NCBI GenBank assembly: GCA_900756495.1
Contig: CAAEKI010000211.1
Span: 1 to 10,049, forward strand
Length of the DNA stretch: 10,049 nucleotides
Direction of reading: 5' to 3'
Origin: an uncultured Oscillospiraceae bacterium
Lineage (GTDB): Bacteria; Bacillota; Clostridia; Oscillospirales; Oscillospiraceae
The notes beneath the pieces were generated by a model. That model did no database searches. It worked only from the letters and a program-made list of their open reading frames with translations, and had not been told where the DNA came from. Position numbers and translations under genes: made by a program. Shown here piece by piece: positions 1 to 7,616 of the stretch; position 1 is the first letter of the stretch; each line of letters opens with the position of its first letter.

Positions 1-1
1 C

Positions 2-3000
2 CTGAAGACCGCAGAATGCCTGGACAGGGGGGAGAAAGTTACGGCTGAGGTGATGGAGCAGATATTCGCCTCGCTTCGCGCTCTGAGTGCTCCGGGGCTC
101 TGGAAACTGCTGGAACAGGCTAGCATTGTAGATCAAGTATTGCGCCGGGATCCTGCGGGAGCGTATCCCGGCATGGAGGACGCTACCCGCGCCCAGTACC
201 GCTCCACCCTGTGTATGCTGGCACGCAGATACGGCATGTCTGAGGCCGCAGCTGCCGATCTGACGCTCCGGCTGGCGCAGAGTGGAGATGGGGAGCGCCG
301 CCATGTGGGATATTACCTCTATCGCCGGCCTCTTGGCCGGCAGAACCGGCAAAACGGCGGGACGCTCTATGTGGCCGGAATCCTTCTGCCGACCTTGTTT
401 CTTGTGCTTCTGATAGGCTTCCACCTCCACAGCTGGCTGGTGACTGTGCTTCTGCTGCTTCCTGTATCAGACATCATCAAAAATCTGATGGATTTCCTGG
501 TGGTGCGGCTGGTGCCGCCCCGTCCCGTCTCCAGGATGGCGCTGGAGGGGGGGATACCGGAGGATGGAAGGACGCTGTGCGTCATTGCAGGGCTTCTTAC
601 AGACAACCAGAGCGGACCGGTCTATGCGGCGCTGCTGGAGCGCTATAGACTTGCCAACCGGGATGCAGGAAAACATTTGCTGATGGGGCTGCTGGCCGAT
701 CTGCCCGATCGGGATACTCCAGTGGACGGCCGGGCCAGAGGCTGGATCAGGGAAGCGAACCGGGCGGTAGCGGCTCTGAATGAAAAATACGGCGGAGGAT
801 TTTACCTGTTTTTTCGTGAGCCCGTTTTTCAGCCTGGGGAGGAGCGCTATCAGGGATGGGAGCGTAAGCGCGGCGCCCTGCTGGAGCTGTGCCGCCTTCT
901 TCGTGGGAAGCGCACCGGCGTGCGTGTGGAAGAGGGAGACCGGCGGTGCCTGCGCGGGGTAAAGCTGGTGATTACCCTGGACTCAGACACAAGCCTCAAC
1001 GTAGGAACGGCCCGCGAGCTGGCCGGGGCCATGCTCCACCCGTTGAACCGCCCGGCGGTAGATCCCCGCCGCCGGATTGTCACCGCTGGATACGGCGTAC
1101 TTCAGCCCAGAGTGGGCGTGGAGTTGGGAAGCGCCAATCGGAGCTGGTTTTCACGGATTTTTGCGGGGCAGGGCGGCGTGGATCCTTACGGCGGAACCTG
1201 CAGCGACGTCTACCACGATCTCTTCGATCAGGGGACCTATACCGGCAAGGGAATCTTTGATGTGGATGCCTTTCTCACCTGCCTGGACGGCCGCTTCCCG
1301 GAGAACCGCATCCTATCCCACGATCTGATCGAGGGCTCCTATTTGCACTGCGGTCTGCTGGGAGATATAGAGCTCACCGACGGCTACCCATATAAAGTAA
1401 CCTCTTACTTTGCGCGCCTTCACCGCTGGGTACGGGGAGATTGGCAGCTGCTGCCCTGGCTGAGCGGAACCGTGAAAAATCAGGCAGGCCGGCGCGAGGC
1501 CAACCCCATTTCTTCTGTGGCAAAATGGAAGATATTTGATAACCTGCGCCGTTCCCTGTCCCCGGTCTGCACGCTGCTTGCCCTGATATTGGGAATGTGC
1601 CTCCACAGGACAGACTTTGGCTGGGCGGCCGGCATCGCAGTGATCGCCGCTGCGTCTCATCTGCTCCTCTCGGGCGCTGAGCTGGCCTGGAGGGGAGGAA
1701 AGGGCCTCCGGGAGCGATACCACTCCACAATTGTTTCCGGATTGGGCGGCGCGGTGCTCCAGACCCTGCTCCAGCTGCTGTTCCTCCCCCTTCACGCCTG
1801 GATCTGCTTCTCGGCCATCTGTACCTCCCTGTGGAGACAACTGGTTTCCCACCGCAATCTCCTGGCCTGGGTTACTGCGTCCGCTGCTGAGCAGCGGGCG
1901 GGGAACGGACTTTGGGCCAACGTGCGAAAACAGTGGCCTGCCGTAGTCATCGGCCTCGCCGCCATGCTCTTCTCCCGCTTTCCTGCGGGGGCTGCAGCAG
2001 GGCTGCTCTGGATGCTCTCTCCTGTCTTTTCCTGGGCGCTCAGCCGCCCTATCCGTGAGGGAAGGCGGGTTGCCGCCGCCGATCGCCCCTTCCTTCTCCA
2101 TCAGGGGGCCCTGATCTGGCGCTACTTTGAAGATTTCCTCCGCCCTGAGGATCACTGGCTGCCGCCGGATAACTGGCAGGAGCAGCCGCCTGTGGGACTG
2201 GCGAGAAGGACATCTCCGACGAATATCGGTATGGCTCTTCTCAGCGTCATGGCTGCCGCTGATTTGGAGTATATTTCCCAGGAAAAGGCAATTGATCTTT
2301 TATCTCATACCATCTCCACCTTAGAGATCCTGCCGAAATGGCGTGGTCATCTCTACAATTGGTACGACACTTCCGAGCTGTCTCCGCTGTATCCCCGCTA
2401 TGTATCCACCGTGGACAGCGGCAATTTGTGCGCCTGCCTCGTCGCTCTGCGTGAGGGGCTGTATCAGTGGGGAGCGGCAGCGCTGGCCCGGAGGGCCGAA
2501 GCGCTGTCGGACGCCATGGATTTTTCCGGACTCTACGACAGAGAGCGGCGGCTTTTTTATATTGGCTATGACCTGGAAAAAGAAGAATACACCCAGGGCT
2601 GGTATGATCTGCTGGCCAGCGAGGCCAGACAGACCAGCTATTTGGCTGTCGCCCGCGGAGAGGTAGAGCCCCGGCACTGGCGGCGGCTGAGCCGCACGCT
2701 GACTGCCGACGGGGACTACCGTGGGATGGCCTCTTGGACGGGAACCATGTTCGAATACTTCATGCCAAACCTGCTGATGCCGCTGGAGACAAATAGCCTG
2801 CTCTACGAATCGCTCTGCTTTTGCGTTTGGGAACAGCGAAGGCGCACGGCGGGAAAGTACCCCTGGGGTATTTCAGAATCCTGTTTTTATGCCTTTGATC
2901 CGGGCATGAGCTATCAGTATAAGGCCCACGGCGTACAGCGCTTGGGCCTTAAGCGCGGGCTGGACTGCGAGTTGGTGATAGCGCCCTATGCATCCTTCCT

Positions 3001-6000
3001 GTCCCTTCCTGCGGCGCCCTCTGCGGCGGTCAAAAATCTGCGCCGCCTGCGGGAACTGGGGGCCGAGGGGATGTACGGCCTGTGTGAAGCTTTGGACTTT
3101 ACTCCATCCCGACTGACGGGAGACCGTCCTTTTGAACCCGTGCGCACGTATATGTCACACCACTTGGGCATGAGCCTGGTGGCAATAGACAACGCCCTGC
3201 GGGAGAACGTGATGGTCCGCCGCTTTATGGCCGACTGTAATATGATGGCCTACCGTGAACTTCTGCAGGAAAAGGTACCTGTTGGAGCAGTGGTGCTCAA
3301 ATCCCAGACGGGGGATGCGCCGGAGCGGCCCCGCCGCATCACGGAGGAGGGGGTGGTCCGGGAAGGAATCTGGACAGGAGAGGGCCGTCCGGCCTGTCAT
3401 CTCCTGTCCAACGGACAGATTAACTGCTTCTGTGCCGCTGACGGCTCCAACCTGACGGTTTGGCGGGAGTTCCTCTTGACAGGAGGAGATGGAATTTCCT
3501 GCTATCTATACGCTGAGGGAGCGGTAAGTCCTCTGACGCCAAACAGCTGGCGGTTTGACGGCGGTGCAAGCTGGACGACAGAGACAGAGGGGTTCACCGC
3601 CCTGCGTATCCTTCGGACTGCTGAAAAGGCTCCGGGAGTAAGCTGGGAAGTCCGGCTTCGGCGCAAAGGGAACGAGCCGCTTCCCGGTGAGCTTGTCCTG
3701 TATCTGGAGCCGATTCTGGCCCGTAAGCGGGATTTCGAAGCTCACCCCGCCTACGTCAAGCTCTTTGTGGAGAGCGCCTATACCGGAGACGGAATTGTGT
3801 TTGCCCGCCGCCCCCGGCGCCAGGGAGAGCCGGTACCCGCACTGGCGGTCGTTTGGGATGCGGAGACGGCCTTTTTTGATACCAGCCGGGAGTCCGCACT
3901 GGGCCGTGGCGGCCTTTCCGCACTCCCGCAGGCGCTCCGCAGGCAGGCGCGCAGTTCGGCGGGGGCAGTTCTGGATCCCTGTCTGCTGCTCCGGATCCCA
4001 CTGACGTTATCTCCGGGGAGAACGTCAGCCTTCCGGTTTGCGCTCGCCATCTCTTACAGCGGAGAGGAGGCGCTGGAGGAGGCCAGGGCTCTGCTTCATG
4101 AGGGCACCGCCGGTACAGACAAGAACCAGAATCGCCTGATCGAACTGTGCGGTCTGACAGGTGAGACAGCCTTACAGGCGTTTGAGCTGCTGAAGGTCCT
4201 TGCCTATCCTGGCGAACTTCCCAATACGCCCCAGTCTGATCTCTGGCCCTATGGTGTATCAGGAGATTATCCCATCGCGCTGATCAGAGCGGCAAGCCGT
4301 GAGGAAGCTGAGAAACACGCCTTTTGGCTGGGTTGTCATAAGTTCCTCACCCATCTGGGCTACCCGTTCGACTTGGTTATCCTTCTGGATGAGGGAGGAG
4401 ACTACCGCCGTCCGGCACGATCGCTCCTCTTTGAAACACTGCGGGAACTGCACTGGGACCATATGCAGGGCGCCAGGGCGGGGATTCATCTGCTTCAGGG
4501 CCCGGCCCCGGCGCTGGAGGCAGCGGCTATTGCGGCTGACGGTCCCTATCCGCCCTTCAAAAATACCGCTCACACCGGTATCTCCTCCTTTTTGCTTGAT
4601 TCCGGTTCGCCGCTCTGGGAGACAAAACCTGACGGCACATTTACTCTGCACTGCGGTCCGCGGCTTCCGCCTCTGGGCTGGAGCCAGATGCTCACCAACG
4701 GCGGCCTGGGCTGGATGCCGGACGAGACGGGCTGCGGCCACCTCTGGCTGGGCAATGCCCGGGAGTGCCAGCTTACCCCCTGGTGCAATGACCCGCTGCA
4801 GATCGGCGGACCTGAGTATCTGTCCCTTCTGGTGGGCGAGGAGGAGCGCTCCCTGTTCGCCGCCGCAGACGGACTTCCCTGCGATGTAACCTACGGTCCC
4901 GGCTTTGCGCGGTGGACGAAGAAATGGGGAGAACACCGGACGGTCCTCACAGCCTGTATCCCCATGGAGCAGGATGTCCGAATCCTGCTTCTGGAGATGG
5001 AGGGAACTCCCGCTCAAGTCAAATACCGGCACCCTGAGGGTACAGAACATCTTTTCCCAATCAGAGAGGCAATTGCCATCCTCACCGACAGCGGCGGTGT
5101 GACCAGGACAGGAGACGTGCGGGAGGCAAAAAAAATGCTCAACCGTACGGTGATGCACTGGAACAGGACTGTGTCGGCACTGAAATTCCACACGCCTGAC
5201 GAAGCTCTGGACAATTACCTCAACGGCTGGGCGCTCTACCAGGTTATGGCCTGCCGGCTGATGGGCCGTACCTCGCGCTATCAAAACGGGGGGGCCTATG
5301 GCTTCCGGGATCAGCTCCAGGACGCCTGTGCCGTATTATTTTCAGATGGAACCATCGCCAGGACCCAAATCCGGAAGGCCTGCGCCCACCAGTTTGAAGA
5401 GGGAGACGTACTCCACTGGTGGCATGAGACGCCCGGCGCGGCGGACAAAGGGGTCAGAACCCGAATTTCCGACGATCTGCTGTGGCTGCCCTACGCCCTG
5501 TGTAAGTATTTGGAAAAGCTGGGAGATGACGGGCTGGCAGACGAGATAGTGCCCTATCTCACCTCCCGTCCCCTGGAGGCGGAGGAACAGGAGCGCTATG
5601 AACATGCCGAGATTTCCCGGGAAACGGGCCGTGTCTACGACCACGCCTGCCGGGCGGCCGATCTGGTGCTGGAGCGGGGGACCGGCGAGCACGGGCTGCT
5701 GCTTATGGGGGCCGGAGACTGGAACGACGGGATGAACCGCGTGGGAGCTGCAGGAAAGGGGGAGAGCGTATGGCTCTCTTGGTTTGCAGCACATGTATTA
5801 GGCCGTCTTGCCGCGCTCTGCGCAGCGAGGGGCGACGGTTCAAGGGCAGAGAGCTACCGGGCGGCGGCAGAAAAACTTCGAAGTGCCGCCGGGGCAGCCT
5901 GGGACGGCGACTGGTTCCTGCGTGGGTACTATGACGACGCAACCCCGCTGGGCGGCAGACAGTGCGACGAGTGCCGCATCGATTCCATTGCGCAGAGCTG

Positions 6001-6655
6001 GGCCGTACTGGCCGGGAGCGGCGAAGAACGGGCGCAGATAGCTGTCCGCTCCGCGCTGGAGGCGCTTTGGGATCAAAGCGCCGGACTGGTGCGGCTCTTT
6101 ACGCCCGCCTTCGACGACGGGGAGAAGGACCCGGGATATATTAAAGGCTATTTGCCTGGCGTTCGGGAGAATGGCGGGCAGTATACCCACGCCGCCGTCT
6201 GGCTGGCGCTTGCCTGTCTGGAGTTGGGCATGACATCGGAGGGCTACGGCATTTTAAAAAACCTGTTGCCCGCCCATCACGATCCGGAGATTTATAAAGC
6301 AGAACCATATGTTCTGGCCGCCGATGTCTATGACAATCCCGCCCATCGAGGGCGGGGCGGATGGAGCTGGTATACCGGCGCGGCAGGCTGGTATTACCGA
6401 ACAGCCACAGAATATCTGTTGGGACTGAAGCTGCGGGCCGGACGGCTCTCCGTGGAACCGAAGCTCCCGCCGGACTGGCCTGGATTTACCGCCGTTTGGC
6501 GGACGGAACAGGCAACTCTGCGTATCTCCGTCTCCAGAGGAAAACAGAAAAAAAGCCTCCTGGACGGGGAACCCGTCCAGGAGGGGATCCCGATCAGGGA
6601 TTTGTCGGGAGAGCACAAGCTGGAGGTGGTAATTCAGGCTTCTGGATCTATCTGA
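2..6655 (+). CDS. Cyclic beta-1,2-glucan synthase-like protein (GT84 + glycoamylase-like + GH94), 5' partial
   Basis: Probable inner-membrane synthase that polymerises UDP-glucose into a beta-1,2-glucan, cyclises it and trims chain length by phosphorolysis (family knowledge; product unproven here). Numbering counts the GTG at 50 as residue 1. Residues 34-51 hold the DPAGAYP and MEDATRAQYR motifs, followed by HVGYYL at 85-90. Membrane segments lie near 105-145, 504-541, 564-590 and 630-660. GT84 core: DSD at 311-313, GKGIFDVDAF, SHDLIEG (Asp425) and HRWVRGDWQ at 458-466. The glycoamylase-like domain (about 720-1065) has SPTNIGM and HHLGM (1037-1041). GH94 sandwich domains follow, with NARECQLTPWCNDPL, then the (alpha/alpha)6 catalytic part: GFRDQLQD (1751), WWHE, GDWNDGM (1890-1893 carry the two Asp), GGQYTHAAVW, and GRGGWSWYTG near 2101. 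The frame has no stop back to base 2, GTG50 lacks a well-placed ribosome site, and homologues carry about 300 more N-terminal residues, so the gene starts upstream of the window. Family members are usually about 2800 residues. It converges on the FNT gene. Confidence 0.9.
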   Translation: MKTAECLDRGEKVTAEVMEQIFASLRALSAPGLWKLLEQASIVDQVLRRDPAGAYPGMEDATRAQYRSTLCMLARRYGMSEAAAADLTLRLAQSGDGERRHVGYYLYRRPLGRQNRQNGGTLYVAGILLPTLFLVLLIGFHLHSWLVTVLLLLPVSDIIKNLMDFLVVRLVPPRPVSRMALEGGIPEDGRTLCVIAGLLTDNQSGPVYAALLERYRLANRDAGKHLLMGLLADLPDRDTPVDGRARGWIREANRAVAALNEKYGGGFYLFFREPVFQPGEERYQGWERKRGALLELCRLLRGKRTGVRVEEGDRRCLRGVKLVITLDSDTSLNVGTARELAGAMLHPLNRPAVDPRRRIVTAGYGVLQPRVGVELGSANRSWFSRIFAGQGGVDPYGGTCSDVYHDLFDQGTYTGKGIFDVDAFLTCLDGRFPENRILSHDLIEGSYLHCGLLGDIELTDGYPYKVTSYFARLHRWVRGDWQLLPWLSGTVKNQAGRREANPISSVAKWKIFDNLRRSLSPVCTLLALILGMCLHRTDFGWAAGIAVIAAASHLLLSGAELAWRGGKGLRERYHSTIVSGLGGAVLQTLLQLLFLPLHAWICFSAICTSLWRQLVSHRNLLAWVTASAAEQRAGNGLWANVRKQWPAVVIGLAAMLFSRFPAGAAAGLLWMLSPVFSWALSRPIREGRRVAAADRPFLLHQGALIWRYFEDFLRPEDHWLPPDNWQEQPPVGLARRTSPTNIGMALLSVMAAADLEYISQEKAIDLLSHTISTLEILPKWRGHLYNWYDTSELSPLYPRYVSTVDSGNLCACLVALREGLYQWGAAALARRAEALSDAMDFSGLYDRERRLFYIGYDLEKEEYTQGWYDLLASEARQTSYLAVARGEVEPRHWRRLSRTLTADGDYRGMASWTGTMFEYFMPNLLMPLETNSLLYESLCFCVWEQRRRTAGKYPWGISESCFYAFDPGMSYQYKAHGVQRLGLKRGLDCELVIAPYASFLSLPAAPSAAVKNLRRLRELGAEGMYGLCEALDFTPSRLTGDRPFEPVRTYMSHHLGMSLVAIDNALRENVMVRRFMADCNMMAYRELLQEKVPVGAVVLKSQTGDAPERPRRITEEGVVREGIWTGEGRPACHLLSNGQINCFCAADGSNLTVWREFLLTGGDGISCYLYAEGAVSPLTPNSWRFDGGASWTTETEGFTALRILRTAEKAPGVSWEVRLRRKGNEPLPGELVLYLEPILARKRDFEAHPAYVKLFVESAYTGDGIVFARRPRRQGEPVPALAVVWDAETAFFDTSRESALGRGGLSALPQALRRQARSSAGAVLDPCLLLRIPLTLSPGRTSAFRFALAISYSGEEALEEARALLHEGTAGTDKNQNRLIELCGLTGETALQAFELLKVLAYPGELPNTPQSDLWPYGVSGDYPIALIRAASREEAEKHAFWLGCHKFLTHLGYPFDLVILLDEGGDYRRPARSLLFETLRELHWDHMQGARAGIHLLQGPAPALEAAAIAADGPYPPFKNTAHTGISSFLLDSGSPLWETKPDGTFTLHCGPRLPPLGWSQMLTNGGLGWMPDETGCGHLWLGNARECQLTPWCNDPLQIGGPEYLSLLVGEEERSLFAAADGLPCDVTYGPGFARWTKKWGEHRTVLTACIPMEQDVRILLLEMEGTPAQVKYRHPEGTEHLFPIREAIAILTDSGGVTRTGDVREAKKMLNRTVMHWNRTVSALKFHTPDEALDNYLNGWALYQVMACRLMGRTSRYQNGGAYGFRDQLQDACAVLFSDGTIARTQIRKACAHQFEEGDVLHWWHETPGAADKGVRTRISDDLLWLPYALCKYLEKLGDDGLADEIVPYLTSRPLEAEEQERYEHAEISRETGRVYDHACRAADLVLERGTGEHGLLLMGAGDWNDGMNRVGAAGKGESVWLSWFAAHVLGRLAALCAARGDGSRAESYRAAAEKLRSAAGAAWDGDWFLRGYYDDATPLGGRQCDECRIDSIAQSWAVLAGSGEERAQIAVRSALEALWDQSAGLVRLFTPAFDDGEKDPGYIKGYLPGVRENGGQYTHAAVWLALACLELGMTSEGYGILKNLLPAHHDPEIYKAEPYVLAADVYDNPAHRGRGGWSWYTGAAGWYYRTATEYLLGLKLRAGRLSVEPKLPPDWPGFTAVWRTEQATLRISVSRGKQKKSLLDGEPVQEGIPIRDLSGEHKLEVVIQASGSI
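6548..6584 (-). terminator. Rho-independent terminator of the FNT gene, inside the synthase coding region
   Basis: A perfect 13-bp inverted repeat, arms 6556-6568 (CCTCCTGGACGGG) and 6572-6584 (CCCGTCCAGGAGG), has a 3-base loop. On the plus strand a run of seven A (6548-6554) precedes it, so a minus-strand transcript reads GC-rich hairpin, one C, then seven U: a textbook intrinsic terminator. It lies 87 bases past the FNT stop codon. There is no T-run to its right, so it should not stop plus-strand transcription. It is also translated as codons of the synthase C-terminus (around SLLDGEPVQEG), about 70 bases before that gene's stop. Confidence 0.88.
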
Positions 6656-6662
6656 CGCTGGC

Positions 6663-6748
6663 GGCGGCGCTTATTGCCCAAGTGCTCCCTCAGCGGGCTT
6701 CTTCTCTGCACAGCACCACAGGGGAAGCCCAAGAAGCACTGCGCCGCC
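6663..6748. repeat. Nested imperfect inverted repeat at the convergent gene junction
   Basis: Three short complementary pairs are nested in order. GGCGGCGC (6663-6670) pairs with GCGCCGCC (6741-6748), AGTGCT (6681-6686) with AGCACT (6735-6740), and GGGCTTC (6695-6701) with GAAGCCC (6724-6730). On the right the arms are nearly contiguous; on the left they are separated by 10 and 8 bases, giving bulges. It begins 8 bases after the synthase stop and covers the end of the FNT coding region. No T-run follows, so it is not a standard terminator. It could be a 3'-end structure of the synthase mRNA, or chance in GC-rich coding DNA. Confidence 0.35.
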
Positions 6749-7456
6749 CAGGATATTGCCAAGGGTCACCCACAGCAGATTCCACCCCATCCCTGCGAAA
6801 TCCGCACCGGGAATCAGCAGTGCATAGAGAGAGAAAAAGGCCATATTTGCGATGGAATGCTCCAGACCGCAGAGGACAAAAGTCGTGATGACCAGCACAA
6901 TGGCCAGAGCCTTGCCGCATTCACTCTGGAGCTTGAAGCCGGCAAAGACCCCCAGGCAGACAAGGAAGTTGCAAAGTACCCCTTTGAGCAGCAGTCCGTA
7001 CCAGGGGGCGGTCAGCTTTGCGGGAACACAGATGACCAGATAGGCGGAGAGCAGATCCCTGGACGCGCCCGAGCCAGCCAGCAGGAGGGAGAGGATCAGG
7101 ATGCCGATGAAATTGCCCACATAGGACATGACCCAAACCCGAAGCAGCGCGGCGGGAGAAACAGTTTCCTCATAGAGTGAAATTCCCATCACGAGGCTGC
7201 AGCCGGTGAAGAGTTCTCCGCCCAGCAGTACGACCAAAATAAGAGCGGCTGAAAAGCTGGCGGCGCCTATCAGCTTGGCCACGGGCAGGTTGTCGGAATA
7301 AAACCAGGCGGCGCACAGGCAGGAGATAAGCGTACCGATAAAAATAAACGCTCCGGCGACAGCGGCACGGGACATGTAGCGCGCAGGTGCGGATTTGGAG
7401 AACCGGTATTTCTCTAAGCCCGCCAGGGCAATGGATTCAACAAGCTTGCGTGTCAT
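6671..7456 (-). CDS. Formate/nitrite transporter (FNT) family channel
   Basis: Pentameric inner-membrane channel for small monovalent anions such as formate, nitrite or hydrosulfide (family knowledge; the substrate cannot be read from this sequence). The protein is 261 residues from the preferred start, the normal FNT length, with six hydrophobic helices near 27-51, 60-92, 104-129, 148-175, 181-213 and 224-248. Family signatures are GGELFTG at 79-85 (broken helix 2, with the conserved Thr) and GLEHSIANM with the pore His at 200 (broken helix 5). GVLCNFLVCLGVF in helix 4 also fits. I chose ATG 7456 because AAGGAGG ends 8 bases before it. The longer start at ATG 7477 adds seven residues, has only a weak GGGA upstream, and would place the strong ribosome site inside the coding sequence. 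The gene is monocistronic in view, divergent from the M16 operon and convergent with the synthase, with a terminator at 6548-6584. Family call firm, start fairly firm. Confidence 0.93.
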   Translation of the reverse strand: MTRKLVESIALAGLEKYRFSKSAPARYMSRAAVAGAFIFIGTLISCLCAAWFYSDNLPVAKLIGAASFSAALILVVLLGGELFTGCSLVMGISLYEETVSPAALLRVWVMSYVGNFIGILILSLLLAGSGASRDLLSAYLVICVPAKLTAPWYGLLLKGVLCNFLVCLGVFAGFKLQSECGKALAIVLVITTFVLCGLEHSIANMAFFSLYALLIPGADFAGMGWNLLWVTLGNILGGAVLLGLPLWCCAEKKPAEGALGQ

Positions 7457-7464
7457 ATCAAAAA

Positions 7465-7471
7465 CCTCCTT
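7465..7471 (-). promoter_or_regulatory. Ribosome binding site that decides the FNT start
   Basis: On the minus strand the sequence is AAGGAGG followed by 8 bases and then ATG at 7456. This near-perfect Shine-Dalgarno match favours the 261-residue protein over a 268-residue version starting at ATG 7477. Confidence 0.8.
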
Positions 7472-7488
7472 GGCCATTCGTATTCCCT

Positions 7489-7517
7489 AGTCTAGCGGAA
7501 TTGCAGCAAAGACGCAA
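7489..7517 (-). promoter_or_regulatory. Candidate promoter for the FNT gene
   Basis: On the minus strand TTGCGT (7517-7512) and TAGACT (7494-7489) are separated by 17 bases, a sigma-A type arrangement with about 3/6 and 4/6 consensus matches. The implied transcript start, near 7482, would leave only about 5 bases before ATG 7477 but a normal leader before ATG 7456, agreeing with the shorter protein. It is a weak match, so the promoter could lie elsewhere in the intergenic region. Confidence 0.4.
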
Positions 7518-7550
7518 GTGGGAGGGCGCCAATCTTTTTTGGATTATGGG

Positions 7551-7579
7551 GTGTCAAATGAGACAAACTGTTGTATAAT
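7551..7579 (+). promoter_or_regulatory. Sigma-A type promoter of the ymfF-ymfH operon
   Basis: A perfect -10 box TATAAT (7574-7579) lies 17 bases after GTGTCA (7551-7556), which matches 4/6 of TTGACA. The predicted transcript start is near 7586, giving a leader of about 30 bases with AGGAAAGGA (7598-7606) as ribosome site before the GTG start at 7617. No operator or riboswitch is evident in this short leader. Confidence 0.72.
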
Positions 7580-7616
7580 GTTTGATTGAACAGAAATAGG
7601 AAAGGATTGACAGCCT

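Noticed and set aside
1313..2155. A 280-codon minus-strand frame opposite the synthase GT84 and membrane region
   Set aside because: The plus strand encodes conserved motifs and membrane helices there. The reverse frame looks like composition-driven noise, with no ribosome site supporting it.
4259..5284. A 341-codon open frame on the minus strand inside the synthase gene
   Set aside because: It is opposite the conserved GH94 sandwich region. Its translation is rich in Arg, Gly and Pro with no family signature, so it is a shadow frame.
6556..6584. The same hairpin considered as a terminator for the synthase on the plus strand
   Set aside because: It lies before the synthase stop codon and is followed by GGATCCCGATC with no T-run, so it fits only minus-strand termination.
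6361..6888. A plus-strand frame overlapping the synthase end and running across the FNT gene
   Set aside because: It overlaps conserved coding sequence on both sides (the GH94 C-terminus and the FNT EHSIANM region in antisense) and its translation resembles no family.
7521..7540. GGGCGCC followed by a T6 run, considered as a plus-strand terminator between the divergent genes
   Set aside because: GGCGCC is a self-complementary hexamer without a hairpin loop, and no upstream arm pairs with it. No plus-strand gene ends there either.
7579..7592. Short inverted repeat TGTT...AACA just after the ymfF -10 box, considered as an operator
   Set aside because: Only four base pairs per arm with a six-base centre. 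This is too short to distinguish from chance in AT-rich promoter DNA.
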